Origin: Camarhynchus parvulus
Taxonomy: Eukaryota > Chordata > Aves > Passeriformes > Thraupidae
Direction: 5' to 3'
NCBI RefSeq assembly: GCF_901933205.1
Contig: NC_044585.1
Location: forward strand, 8,804,001-8,868,000
DNA length: 64,000 bases
Position 1 is the first letter of the stretch, and each line of letters opens with the position of its first letter. Position numbers and translations under genes: made by a program. Below, one piece after another: positions 50,601 to 61,732 of the stretch. Below the pieces are notes generated by a model that did no database searches, had not been told where the DNA came from, and saw only the letters and a program-made list of their open reading frames with translations.

Positions 50601-53600
50601 AATTTACAATTGGCCAGTTTGATGGTACCTCTTGACCCTTTCAGGGCTGTTCAATAAAACTAGCAGTTTCCATAGCAACTACTAAATTACTTGGTGCTTC
50701 AGAGATCTGTGATAAAGGAGGCGAATCATTGTAGGGAAACATGGTGTTGATGTTTTTCCCCTTTGCATTACAAGAGTAATGATCTGGCAAAACTTGCTAA
50801 ATGGGACGCCCCTGCTGAAGAATTTTTCCCACGTTCACTTGGGCCAAAGAGATTTATATGTTTAGTACTTTTGCAAATTTGATTTTTCCCCTCTCCCCTG
50901 TCATCAGCTTTGTCCTTGGCAGGCGGAGCTGGCAGGGTGAGCCAAGAGGCAGGAGATGTCTGCAGTAGGTGTGTGCTGGGCTTCTCTGTCACAGCCCTGC
51001 TGAGCATCAGCTGCTCCTCCAGGGAATATGGAGCAATTCCCCACTGCAGGTACTCTGCAGCTCCCACCTGCAGTCACTGCTATCCTGTGCCCTAACTGCT
51101 GTGAATTTCATCTTACTGTTGTCTTCTGCTCTGCTCTCCTGGGGATTGTACTGCTCAGACTTTTTTTCTACTTCACCGGTAAGAAAAGATGTAGTTTAAG
51201 ATCAGGGCAGTCTTGAGAATGGACCCATGGAGTAAGGAAGTGGTTTTGGGGCTTGTTTTTCACAAAGCCCAGTGTAATTCTGGTGGCTCTCGGGGCGCAT
51301 TTCACTTCTCTTTGTGTTTGGTTGCATGCAGAGTGTTGCTCTTGTGGAGTCTGTCTGCTGTGTTGGAAAAACTGTCTGTGTTAAAATCCTGAAATGCTAG
51401 TTTAAAATATTGCACTTCTTGAGAGACACAAATCACCATTTGCTGATCAAACTTTATCTGACTTCCAGCAGTTACAGAGGTTTTGAGTCATTTGGGTGAA
51501 TTCACCAAAGTTGTTAAAGGGTTTGTTAAATGACCTCTGCTGTATCTTGTCTCAGTGCAGACAAAAGTGCTTCCAAAACAACCCTAAATGCTTTTCAGAT
51601 TCACAGCAATCAAACAGCAGCTAAGACCAGGAGGAGGTAGGGTAATTGGGAAGTGCAAGACACAGGAATTTTACAGATAGAGAGTGAAGCCAAGAGGGCC
51701 CAGTATTGAGGTCCAGAGGAAGAGTACCTGGACTGGGGAAAAGAACTAAATTTACCATTTAAATAATGCTACCGTGCTGAGAGTAAACTAATCACCAGGT
51801 AACAATAGTGTTCAAACCAGCCCTGCCTCTGGCCCAAGCTTCCCTCAGAAGCCACCTACAGGTGTCAGCTAATCCATTTAGTTTAAGTTTTGTATAATTC
51901 TGTATCTGTTAAATATCTAATAATATCTTACAAAGACTGGTGTTACTTCTGAGCAGGATGAAAGGTGGCTCATCTTCTGCCATTTCTAAAAGAAGCTGTT
52001 TAGCCAAAAATTGTGCCAAACTGTCCCTGTCCTCCTTGTGGAGGAACTGCAGCAGATGCTGCAGTGCTGCGCCTGTTGGCCTCAGGCAGAAGAGGCTGGT
52101 TCTGTTTTCCTTGTGCTGTGACAGGTTGGTTGTTACTCCTCCAGAGCACTTTCCTCCCTCCACTCATAGCTGGTTCTTGCTGTTAAGTGGTGGTTAAGAG
52201 TTGTAGCTGATAAAGACAGGAAGATTGACTGCTGGCACCTGCTGTTAGAAATGGAGAGAGATGTCCTCTGAAGAGGGGTTCCAGGATGTAGCTGCTGTTC
52301 CTAGAGTAAGCCTGAAGCATGTGAGAAAGGAGAAGTAAGGATAAGATCTCTGTGAGAAGCTGAGCTGTTTACTTCAACTAAGTAAACAAAGGTTTGACTC
52401 TTTATTTACTGATTAAATTCGATTTATTCCAGGTGGGCAAGTGAGCTGTGCACAGAATCCCATTAGCAGGTAGTGGTAGCGCAGTTAATAAGAATGATTA
52501 AATGCTGTTTGGATAAAACCAGGCAAGATATTTTACACACACACCCATCTTGTTTTTCTCTATATGCTCCATGGGTCTTAGAGGAAATTCCCATTTCTAT
52601 GTAGGGTAGTTCTGTAAGAGGCATCTTGCAAACAAGTAGAAGATAAAGAAACAAAGCTGCAGAGACAACAAATCTGTTGTGCTGATTCTCCAGGGCAGGC
52701 TGACAGCTGTGGTTCAGGTGTCAGCCAGATGTAGGACTGTGAAGGAAAAGTGTTACCTGGGGTACAGCCTTAATTTTGGGAAAGCAGGAATTCAGCTGGT
52801 GTGGTCAGCAGCACTATTTATGCATGTGCTACATGTGTTCTGAATTAAAGTGCAGTCTTCCCTCTCCTCGCATTCCTGAAATCCCACAGCAGAGATTTGT
52901 CCGTATTTTTCTCTAAAATTTGGCTGTAAAACAGTTACAAGGGGAGAGGATGGATCCAACCTGGCCCTGAGAAGCTGTGGCAGCTGTTCACACATCCCCT
53001 CCCTTCTCCTGGTCCCTTGCAAGCTCTGCTCAGCCCTGGGCACAGCTGGCATGGGCAGCCCTGAGGGGCACCTCTGATGGCACGAGGGGTGTTCTGCAGA
53101 CTGAGAACAGGCATTGAATGCATCAGAGATTATTCCTGCTGTTTTTGGCATCTTCTCCTGGTCTGGCAAACCAAGGGAGCATTATGGAAGAAGCATTTTC
53201 TGTGTGTTTGCCTTTCCTGCCCCCATAGCCAACTGTCCAGGATCTGAAGCTGACAGCAGCACGAGGGTGGCTGGAGTTTCCTCCCCTGTGTACAATGGCA
53301 GCCTTTGTCTAAGACCAAGGTGCTTTTTTTCAAGTTTTCCATGTTTGTTTGACAGGAGTTTTCTGCTGCAAGTTCTTCTGATGCTGTTCCAGTTTTGTTC
53401 CTCTATCTCAGTTATCCAGTTAATGTTGGCCAGCATTGTGCCATGTCCATGAGCCTGTGGGGTGAGGTTTGGTGGCAGAGGGACCAGGTGAGCCTGGCAG
53501 GGCAGGGTGGCTGTGGGATTCCTGCAAAAAGGGAGGAGGCACAGGAGCTCCTAAGCAGGGAGGGGAGATCCCAAATGTAGAATCTGTTGCTGCATTCCTT

Positions 53601-55886
53601 GTGGGCAGGACCTTGACTTGGTTTTATTTGGCAAAATCTTAGGGAACTTAAAGGTACAATTCATTATTTACATGCTGTGTCTTTGTACTGTATTTTTATC
53701 TTCATTGTATATTTTGTATTAATTATAAACGCGTTACTGTTGCCTGAAACAGTTCTTGCATATTGATATCAGAAGATTTAATAAAAATTTCAGCTTCCTT
53801 CTTGATATTGGCCATTCAGTAATGACATTTGCATTCTAATCCTGTTTCAGATTGCACAGGGAAATCTAGCATTCAGGGTCTAGCCAGTTTCCTAGATGGG
53901 ATCTCAAATGATGAGATCAAAAAAGCTAATAAGCATGTTTATTTGTGTTCCCTGGACACTGCAGCCATCAGTCCTGCGGCAGCTCCTAGTAGGACAGACA
54001 GAAATTCTCCTTTTCCATTAAATGGGCTGTAATAAACACAGGTGGGAAATACTGGTGTGTACAGAAGATACATGGGTCATTAAATCAAGCAGAAAACCTA
54101 GAACTTGTGCTCAGAATTGCAGAGAGGGGCTGTGCCTGCCCAGGCAGATGCTGACTGTGCTGTGGCTTGGCCCCCAGAACTGCCCTGTGCTCTTCTCATG
54201 CTCACACAAGTTTGGTAAAATTATATTGAGGGTAGGAAAAGCAGTAAAAAACTTAATTCCAGCCATGAAAACGTGGAATACTCTGAAAAGCATGGGGCAA
54301 GTCTGCAAAAATGGGTGGGAAAGCCTGAATGAGGTAGGAAGATTTATTCCCCTTTGGGTGCTGTGCTGGGAGTGATGCCACTTCACCTGGCTGGGGTCTG
54401 TCCTGAGGCCAGCAGTGTGAGCAGCATCTGTGTTTTGCATGGCTCAGAAGTCTCAAGAGCCAAATATATTTTGCCAGTTAATTAATTAGAGTAATTTATT
54501 TTTGCTTCCAGAATATCAACAGTGCTTTCAAAGGTATTATGGATAAGTAGTGCTGTCTATTCCTTGTGCTCCCTCCTTCCCTTGGCATATGAAATTGGTA
54601 ACTGGGCAGAAGCTCAGCCTGTTGTGCAGAAGGCTGAGCCCACCTGTCTGTGAGAGCTTGCACTGGTGTTTAATTCTCAGAGATGTGTGGGAATCTCACT
54701 TAACAGCCTCTCCAACGTAGAACTTGATGAGATTGGCTGCTTTGTAGAGCTGCTTTGGACTCTTTAATCCTCTTCCCTTCCCAAAGAGCTCCTGCTGGCA
54801 GGAGCTGCTCTCCCTGTCCTGCAGGCACTGGGTGTGCTGGGCAGAGCTCAGGCTGGAGGGGTGGCTGCAGGTGCTGGGAATCCCTGACATGCTGGGACTC
54901 TGGAGGTGGGGACAGCACAGCTGTGTCCATCCTGCTAAAACAAGGACAGGAGAAAATAATTCCCATTGAGGGAGATGCATCTGGTGCCAAATTCCAGCTG
55001 AGAATGAGGCTTTCTTCTTGCACAGTGCCTTGTTCCTGGAAAGTGTGGCGCAGAGACTGCAAAAATGAAAGAGATGGTTCCAGCTGTCTGTATTGAGACA
55101 ATGAGAATGCAGAGCCAGGTTAGAAAACACCTGCTGTTTCTGTCTTGTCTTTAGCGAAATATTGTCTCTCTCCTTGCTTTAATCTTCTTAAAAGGAATTG
55201 ATAGTTTTTTCTTATTTGAGATCACTGGGAAATTAATGTAACTGTTACTGTAGAGTGAGCACTGTAGTATCTTCACATAATGTGATTTAAAATTTAAAGC
55301 TCGCTCAGCAGGGGAAGGCTCTGTCTGTGTGGGGACCAGGAGCTGCTCCTTGGCTCATTCCTTGAGCTGCAGCTGCTGGCTCCCTGCCTTCCCTTTTCCT
55401 CTCCTCTTCCAAAGGGTGATTCTCACCATTTCCTCTTTGCAGACTTTTCCCCTTGATACAGTGTCTTCATTCCAGTGCTAAACTAACTTGTGAGTGCCTC
55501 TTGGGGAGGAAATAGGTGATGTGAATGCTTTTTATTTATTTAGTTAAAGGTCCGTGGGGAACACAATGTGCAGAAAGCATTCTTGTGTATGCTGGAAACT
55601 GGAAGAGGAAGGAAGGAAAGGTTTTTTGCAGGAGAAAAATAGGCCAAAAAATGTACTTTCTGCTATGATTAATAGGGTTCTCTTTTGGGCTTTGAATGTT
55701 GTGTTTGTATTCAAATTAAGCAGTTTCCAGGGGCACTTCCAGGAATAGATGTGGGGAGCGGATAAAAGCCCTTTCCATAAAGGATGTTCAGAATGTGCGG
55801 AACTGAACTGGACATTCATGGGTCTTGTCTCCTCCTGTCACCTGCAGCCTGTGTGTCCCCTCCATTTGCAGGGTTCAGGGGATGGG

Positions 55887-56323
55887 TGTGGTGTTTGTGA
55901 GGTCGCCAGGACAAGGTGAGAGATGAGAATTTGACTCTAAGTTCTCAAAAGGCTGTTTTATAATTTATGATACATGATATGATAAGATATGATATTATAT
56001 TATATATAAAATGCTCTACTAAAACTATACTAAGAAAGAGAAAGGAGACATCAGAAGGCTAAAACAAGAATGAATAATAAAAACCTGTGACTCCTCAGAG
56101 CCTCGACACAGCTGGACCATGATTGGTCATTAAATTAAAACAATTCACATGGAACCAATCAAACATTCACCTGTTGGTAAGCAATGTCCAAGCCACATTC
56201 CATAGCAGCCAACACAGGAGCAGCAATCAGATAATTATTGTTTTCATTCCTCTCTGAGGCTTCTCAGCTTCCCAGGAGAAAATCCTGGGCAAAGAGGATT
56301 TTTCAGAAAATATCATGGTGACA
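55887..56323. mobile_element. Solo LTR of an endogenous retrovirus (copy 2)
   Basis: A 437-bp block starting TGTGGTG and ending GGTGACA, flanked on both sides by a perfect 6-bp direct repeat GATGGG (55881-55886 and 56324-56329). It is homologous to 3974-4375 in the same orientation and shares the CCAGGAC left end, ACTATACTAAG centre, ATTGG and CCAAT boxes, GAGGCTTCTCAGCTT and the terminal AAAATCC...GGATTTT stem. No gag, pol or env remains, so it arose by LTR-LTR recombination. The perfect target duplication suggests it is younger than copy 1. The family name is not assigned. Confidence 0.88.
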
Positions 56324-56329
56324 GATGGG

Positions 56330-58208
56330 GGGGGTTCTCATTTGTCAGCATTCAGGATGTGCCAGTGAAGCACAAGGTGCTGAAGATGCCCCACATGGAG
56401 CTCAGTGCTGGTGGCTGTGTGTCCTTCTGCACAGCTGAACCAGGCAGGCACAGCTGTCCTGACCAAGCAGCCTTGTGGGCTGGAGAGGTCCCAGTCAGAG
56501 TCGTGCTGTGTCCACTTCCCTCTCTCATCAGGCAGTAAAGAAAGCAATTAGATGGTAATTCTGCAAAAACAAGACTTAATAGTGTACAGCATGATTTAGG
56601 TGACAGTTCACACTCTGCTGGGAGGACTTGTGCTTGGTGGCTGCTGCATGTTGTTAGTTCTTTGTATTTTCTTTGATTTAAAGCTTCATGCTTGTAATCT
56701 AGTTAACAGTGAATTGGGTTTCCAGTACAGTGGCTTGTTTGGTTCAATAAGAACACATTTATACTAAAGGTTAATGAAAAGCATTTTGCTTTCATTGAAT
56801 TCATTAAAAGGGGTTCTACAATCAAGACTTACTAATGGAAAAGAGATTAAATATTCATGTCTCTAAATTTCTCACATCATTTCTGATTTTCCTTAATCTC
56901 TGCCTTCCTGGATTGGAGTCCAAAAGTGCCTGAATGCTCTAACGAGTTCAAAAATTAATTAAAGATTTCTCCTGTTTAAGTAAAAAGACTTCCCAGATGT
57001 ATACCTAATGTATCTTGAGTGCAGATCTCTGTGCTATTACAGACCAAGAGAGAGTGATGAGGTCCTAGCCAAGAGAGCCAATCTCAAGGAGCAGAATTGG
57101 TTCTTAAAGCACTTTTAAATCATACAAATAATGCTTTATCCTCTTTACTTGTGCTATTGAAATAGGTTTGAATGAACTCAAAGTGCAGCAAAATTTGCAT
57201 TAGAAAAATATTAGCTGGGCATGATTATAAAATCTGAATAACAGGCATCAAAGGTGCTTAAAGATTCAAGACCTTTTTATAACACAGTGTGCGGATGTGT
57301 GTGCTACAAATAACCTGGTACTTTGTAAATACTGGATTGTGGTTTCTGTGGTCTTTTCCCCCAGTATCTCACAGGCAGCTCTGGATACCCTTTCGGCCAG
57401 GGCTTTGCCTGTGTTCATTGTGAGAGCAGGGTTTGTGTCTGAAGTTCCTGCTTTGTGTGTAGGTTCCTGGTATGCCAATTTGTGCAGATATGGGAGCTCT
57501 GTTTGGGAATGCTTTGCAGCTGCATATTGATGTTGCTGATGTAGAAATGGAGATACATGGTGATAGGAGATACAAGTTACTTTGAAGGTATTGCAGGTTC
57601 CCATAAATGATTTTCTGGAAAATTAAGAAATGAAGAAAAATGGTCTTGTAAACAGTTTCAGAATTATGAGTGTCTTTAGTCTAAGAAGCTTGTACAGATC
57701 AATGTACACATGTGTATGTGTGTGTGGGTTGTATAAATAGTACACTTAGCAAGTGGGGCAGTGCTGGACAGTGGAGAAAGAAGACTCAGCTCCTGGCTGC
57801 ATCTTTGTTGTGTTTCATTGCAGCTTGAGATTTCAGTACATTTTGGGCCCTGCTAGTGCTGGATGTTGATACTGGACACATTGGCAAGAGCTGATGAGAG
57901 AGGAAGTGAGTTGCTTTTGTGCTGTGTGAGCAGAGACTGGAAAGGAGGGTCTTGAGAAAAAGTACCTGGTTATAAGTAGTTAAGAAATAGTATTTGGCCA
58001 AATCCAAGGGGAAAGCTTTGCCTTACTAGAAGTGACCAACCCTGGTCCCCAGAACACTTCAGAGGCCTTGCTAAAGCTCAAAAGGTGATCACAATGAGGG
58101 GGTCCACGCTGGTTGGGTTCACAGACTGGACAGTGTTGGTGGCAGTGATTGTAACCTCGTGACCAGAGGTGCCATGGTGTGGCCTGTTGTCCACCAGCAC
58201 GAGGTCAG
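56330..58208. other. Distal part of the 55-kb intron, nothing recognised
   Basis: AT-rich non-coding DNA with a short TG run near 57710-57725. No coding feature is seen. Confidence 0.55.
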
Positions 58209-58560
58209 GAGCCGTGTTATTGTGCCTGTTTGTGATGGCTCAGTGATGGGCATTGCTTTGCCTCTGTCCCTGCAGGAGCTGTGTTATTTGTTCCTGTTTG
58301 TGACGGGCATTGCTTTGCCTCTGTTCCTGCAGGAGCTGTGTTATTTGTTCCTGTTTGTGACGGGCATTGCTTTGCCTCTGTCCCTGCAGGAGCTGTGTTA
58401 TTTGTTCCTGTTTGTGACGGGCATTGCTTTGCCTCTGTCCCTGCAGGAGCTGTGTTATTTGTTCCTGTTTGTGACGGGCATTGCTTTGCCTCTGTTCCTG
58501 CAGGAGCTGTGTTATTTGTTCCTGTTTGTGATGGGCATTGCTTTCCCTCTGTCCTTTCAG
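58209..58560 (+). repeat. TTC28: 57-bp minisatellite that duplicates the 3' splice site
   Basis: Five complete 57-bp units start at 58276, 58333, 58390, 58447 and 58504; the last ends at the exon border (58560). A sixth, 67-bp variant unit (58209-58275) carries a 10-bp insertion. Every unit ends in a pyrimidine-rich stretch and CAG (58275, 58332, 58389, 58446, 58503, 58560) and has TGAC or TGAT with the A 29 nt before the unit's end, a plausible branch point. The array is open in the reading frame of the following exon and each unit would encode ELCYLFLFVTGIALPL plus SLQ or FLQ, a hydrophobic 19-mer. The functional acceptor by homology is the last CAG, which has the best pyrimidine run (CTCTGTCCTTTCAG). 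Confidence 0.95.
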
Positions 58561-58708
58561 GCATACTTCCGTCAGGGCGTGGCCCTGCAGTACCTGGGAC
58601 GCCATGCAGATGCTCTGGCCGCCTTTGCCTCGGGGCTGGCGCAGGATCCCAAGAGCCTGCAGCTCCTGGTGGGCATGGTCGAGGCCGCCATGAAGTCTCC
58701 CATGAGAG
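58561..58708 (+). CDS. TTC28: TTC28 coding exon: TPR unit 3
   Basis: An internal exon of 148 nt that begins in phase 0 and leaves one base (G) for the next codon. It encodes AYFRQGVALQYLGRHADALA and the rest of TPR3 (AFASGLAQDP), then a helix ending AAMKSPMR. It joins directly to NPKWPK of the upstream exon, restoring the known TTC28 order. GC content and codon choice contrast with the AT-rich flanks. The acceptor is CCTTTCAG/GCATAC, the last of a series of duplicated acceptors, and the donor is AGAG/GTAAGC. This exon is also the phase-compatible partner of the candidate alternative first exon at 27194. Near-identity to human TTC28 is judged from memory. Confidence 0.97.
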
Positions 58709-60305
58709 GTAAGCACATGGGGGTTCTCAGGGTCTCACCTGGTGCTGAGTTAGCCAGAGCTGGGAGTCCCAGAATCTGAGCACAGGAGAACCTGGAGGGC
58801 TGAAGGGAAGGATTTCAAGATTTGGCTTCTCTGCCACATCAGAAGGATGCCAAGAATGGAGCCTGAAGTTACAGGAGGAACTAAAACTTTCTAGTTAAGC
58901 TGGTGATAGCCAGCTTGAGGGGCACTGGAGATGAATCAAGCTGGGTTTGTACAACAGTTCCCATGGAGTCCTTGTTCATTTTTGCTTTCTCCAGTATCAG
59001 TGCAGGCAGAGGTGTGTGCTGCTGTGACACTGCCTGTGTTGTTACTGGAACAACTTCCCACAATGTTTAAGTTGGGAGCAGCACATCTGAAATGCCCCAG
59101 GCCAGTGTTTGCCCCAGAAGTGCGCATCAGCAGCTTTTCTGTGGTACTGCTGTCTCTGAAAACACAGCATTCCAGAAGGCAAAAAGGCTGCTCTGCTAAT
59201 TCGCTTCTGTTCAAGCAGTGTTTGCAGTCACAGAGACCTTGAAGCCATATGAGCTGTGCAGTGTTTTTCTCTTTCATCGTGTCCCCATTTCCAAGATTTT
59301 TTTCTCTAGAGGAAGGGGGTTGTCTCCTCTTAGCTCTGTGTCTCTTGCAGGCTTTGTGCTGCAATGCCCTAATGCTGTTAATCAGGAGGGAACATGGCAA
59401 TTGTCCTCCTCAGCAGATGGTGCTGGGGGCCACAGGGCTTAGGAGCCAAGGAGCACTGAAATGAAAAAAATATCCTTGTTGGTATTTGCTTTTTTACAGT
59501 GTTTTTCTCCATCTTCCAAAAAGAATTCATTGGGAAGTTTCTGTCCTATACAGCAGTTACCTGGTGAATGCAATTTAATTTGCTACCCAGAGGTACTAAG
59601 GCTGCTGCTTAGAATGCAGGCTACATGGTATTCTGTGGGAGCATCCCCAAATTTGGCAGGATGATCTCTGGCTGACTGCCCTGCAGCTGTGTGTCAGCTG
59701 TGCTCCCTGCTGCAGTTAGACAAATTGAAGCAGTTGGGCAGGTCCAGTGCTATCATGCCACAGGAGCACTGTCTCCTGCAGAAGGAGCAGCTTCTTTTTG
59801 CAGTTTTGGTCACCTCTCTTAGCACACATCATGTGCTTGGGTATCTGGACAGGCACAGACTTTGCAGACATTCGTCTGAAGGTTTGTGCTCAAAGAGCAA
59901 AAACTGCAATGCTCTCAGACACTGCAGATGGCCTGTTTCCAGTTTCCTACAAAATTCCACAGATATCTTCTGTATTCCTTCTGCCATTAGGCCAAACTTC
60001 AGAGCTCAGAAAGAGACTGCTCTATGCTGAGACTGCTCTAAGCTGCCTTTTTTTATGCTGCCTTCCTGAACTGCTTTCTGCGAGGCAAACAGCAACTTGC
60101 CAGGTGATCTGTCTTGATGTGCCAGATCTTAGATGGTACCTTTGAGCCCCAAGCTCCCTTAATAAATCTTCACTGAATTTGGGCTGTCTGGCCCTTAAAT
60201 AATGTGTCATCTGTTTATAAAAAAGTCAAGATGAGTTGTGAATGTGATTCCTGATGCAAATATCTTGGTTTGCTGAGTACCTCTGTCTTCGGTTTTGCGC
60301 TTCAG
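58709..60305 (+). other. TTC28: TTC28 intron
   Basis: A 1.6-kb intron with GT...AG ends. Several open frames run through it but none resembles a protein family. An AATAAA at about 60162 has no other poly(A) context that I can support. Confidence 0.85.
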
Positions 60306-60578
60306 AGTCCCTGGAGCCCACCTACCAACAACTGCAGAAGATGAAGCTGGACAAGAGCCCCTTTGTTGTGGTGTCTGTGATTGGCCAGGAGCTCCTGACT
60401 GCAGGCCACCACGGGGCCTCTGTGGTGGTGCTGGAGGCTGCCCTGAAGATTGGCACTTGCAGCCTGAAGCTGCGGGGGTCGGTGTTCTCTGCGCTCAGCA
60501 GCGCCTACTGGTCCCTGGGGAACACAGAGAAAAGCACTGGATACATGCAGCAGGACTTGGACGTAGCCAAGAGTTTAG
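60306..60578 (+). CDS. TTC28: TTC28 coding exon: linker and TPR-like unit 4
   Basis: A 273-nt exon. Its first two bases complete a codon with the G of the previous exon (GAG, Glu; human has Asp here as I recall). It leaves one base for the next exon, where the junction codon is Gly. It encodes SLEPTYQQLQKMKLDKSPFV, a helical segment with GQELLTAGHHGASVVVLEAA, and a TPR-like pair around SALSSAYWSLGNTEKSTGYM. One visible difference from human is VSVIG in place of VSVVG. The acceptor is GCGCTTCAG/AGTCC; a second AG two bases further on would break the frame. The donor is TTTAG/GTAAGA. It continues the TPR superhelix that serves as a protein-binding scaffold. Confidence 0.97.
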
Positions 60579-61601
60579 GTAAGAATGCTCCTTTCACTCC
60601 TGGAGTGCTGGGTTGGGGGCTGGTGAAACAAATCAAGAGCTAGGTTAATAATCAGCATCTCTCTGGAATGCTCAGGTTTCTGTGGGTTTTCACAAGGTGC
60701 TAAATCTGATGTGAAGCTTCTGAAATGTGCAGAATGCAGGTTTGTGCATCCCTGTTTGCCTGCCTGTGTGAAGGGGCAGATGATCAATGGATGTGCTAAG
60801 GTTTTCCAGGGTCTTCTAATTACCTGATGTCATGTATGTGAGAATTACTCTTACTGCCTGTGTTGACTGGGGCTCAGAACCTTACATGAGTCTTATATGA
60901 AGCCATCTGCTTTTCCAAGATGGACAAAAGTACTCACTCTGAGAGTCTGGGGCAGTAGCCAGGGAAGGAACAAATTAGTAGTGACACAATGATGAACAAA
61001 GAGTGTTTAAAAATAAACAAATTCAAAAATCCCTCTTGAGTACAGTATGTTCTGCACAACAATGAGAGCATTTGGCTTTGTAGGGTGCTGGAGGAGAGCA
61101 GACAGGTGTGAGACAAAGCCCTGACTGTGCAGAGCTGGAGAGACAATGCCAAAGGCTTGAGCCAGGACTGTTCACTGAGAGCACAGGGACTGCTCTCTTG
61201 AAGATGGTTGTAGGTGTACTTTGTACATCTGAGCTGAACCGTGCTGCAGAATTGCTTTCTGGAGAAAGCTGGCATGCTTTGTGCTTATTCTAGGCCTTGG
61301 CCATTGTCTGACCTTCACTATGTCAAGCAAGGAATAAACAGGGAGGAATGGAAAATTGCTGAGTGTTAGACCACAGAAGAAATTAAAACAATTCTAAAAA
61401 TAAGGTTGATGGCTACTGTAGAAGTTTCTGAAGGCCAGCAAAGAGGGAAGTTTGGCTGTGTGTTTAACATAAAGATGAGTTTGTTCTAATTCTTGTTCTC
61501 ACACCAGAGCGTCACTTGTACCCCATATTTCTGTCTTCCCACTGGATGCTTCCAGCAGTGCCTGTATTAGCTAATCTTTGTTTTGTTTGCATGTGACACA
61601 G
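60579..61601 (+). other. TTC28: TTC28 intron
   Basis: A 1.0-kb GT...AG intron with no recognised features. Confidence 0.9.
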
Positions 61602-61732
61602 GTGACCAGACAGGAGAATGCCGAGCTCATGGAAATCTGGGCTCTGCATTCTTCTCCAAAGGAAATTACCGGGAAGCCCTTACTAACCACAGACATCAGC
61701 TGGTGCTTGCCATGAAGCTCAAGGACAGAGAG
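61602..61732 (+). CDS. TTC28: TTC28 coding exon: next TPR unit
   Basis: A 131-nt exon. GT completes the split Gly codon; then DQTGECRAHGNLGSAFFSKG and the helix REALTNHRHQLVLAMKLKDR E follow. The exon ends in phase 0 at GAG/GTAGGA. The GECRAHGNLGSAFFSKGNY pattern is the GL(G/A)xAY-type TPR that recurs through the rest of TTC28. The acceptor is GTGACACAG/GTGACC. The following exon, expected to begin with an Ala-Ala-Ser-Ser-type helix, does not occur before the window ends. Confidence 0.97.

Larger units (their letters stand above)
42221..55886. other. Intron, no gene; few short repeats
   Basis: Non-coding DNA. Short tandem duplications lie at 44391-44462 and 47655-47694, a possible degraded repeat at 44990-45330, and a T tract near 46672-46690. 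I found no exon, RNA gene or further LTR. Confidence 0.5.

Noticed and set aside
58217..58716. Repetitive minus-strand open frames across the 57-bp array
   Set aside because: A repeat whose period is a multiple of 3 keeps any open frame open. The conserved coding sequence is on the + strand.
60155..60180. AATAAA in an otherwise CT-rich context, possibly an LTR end or poly(A) site
   Set aside because: No U/GU-rich element or LTR body could be followed, and the gene continues downstream.
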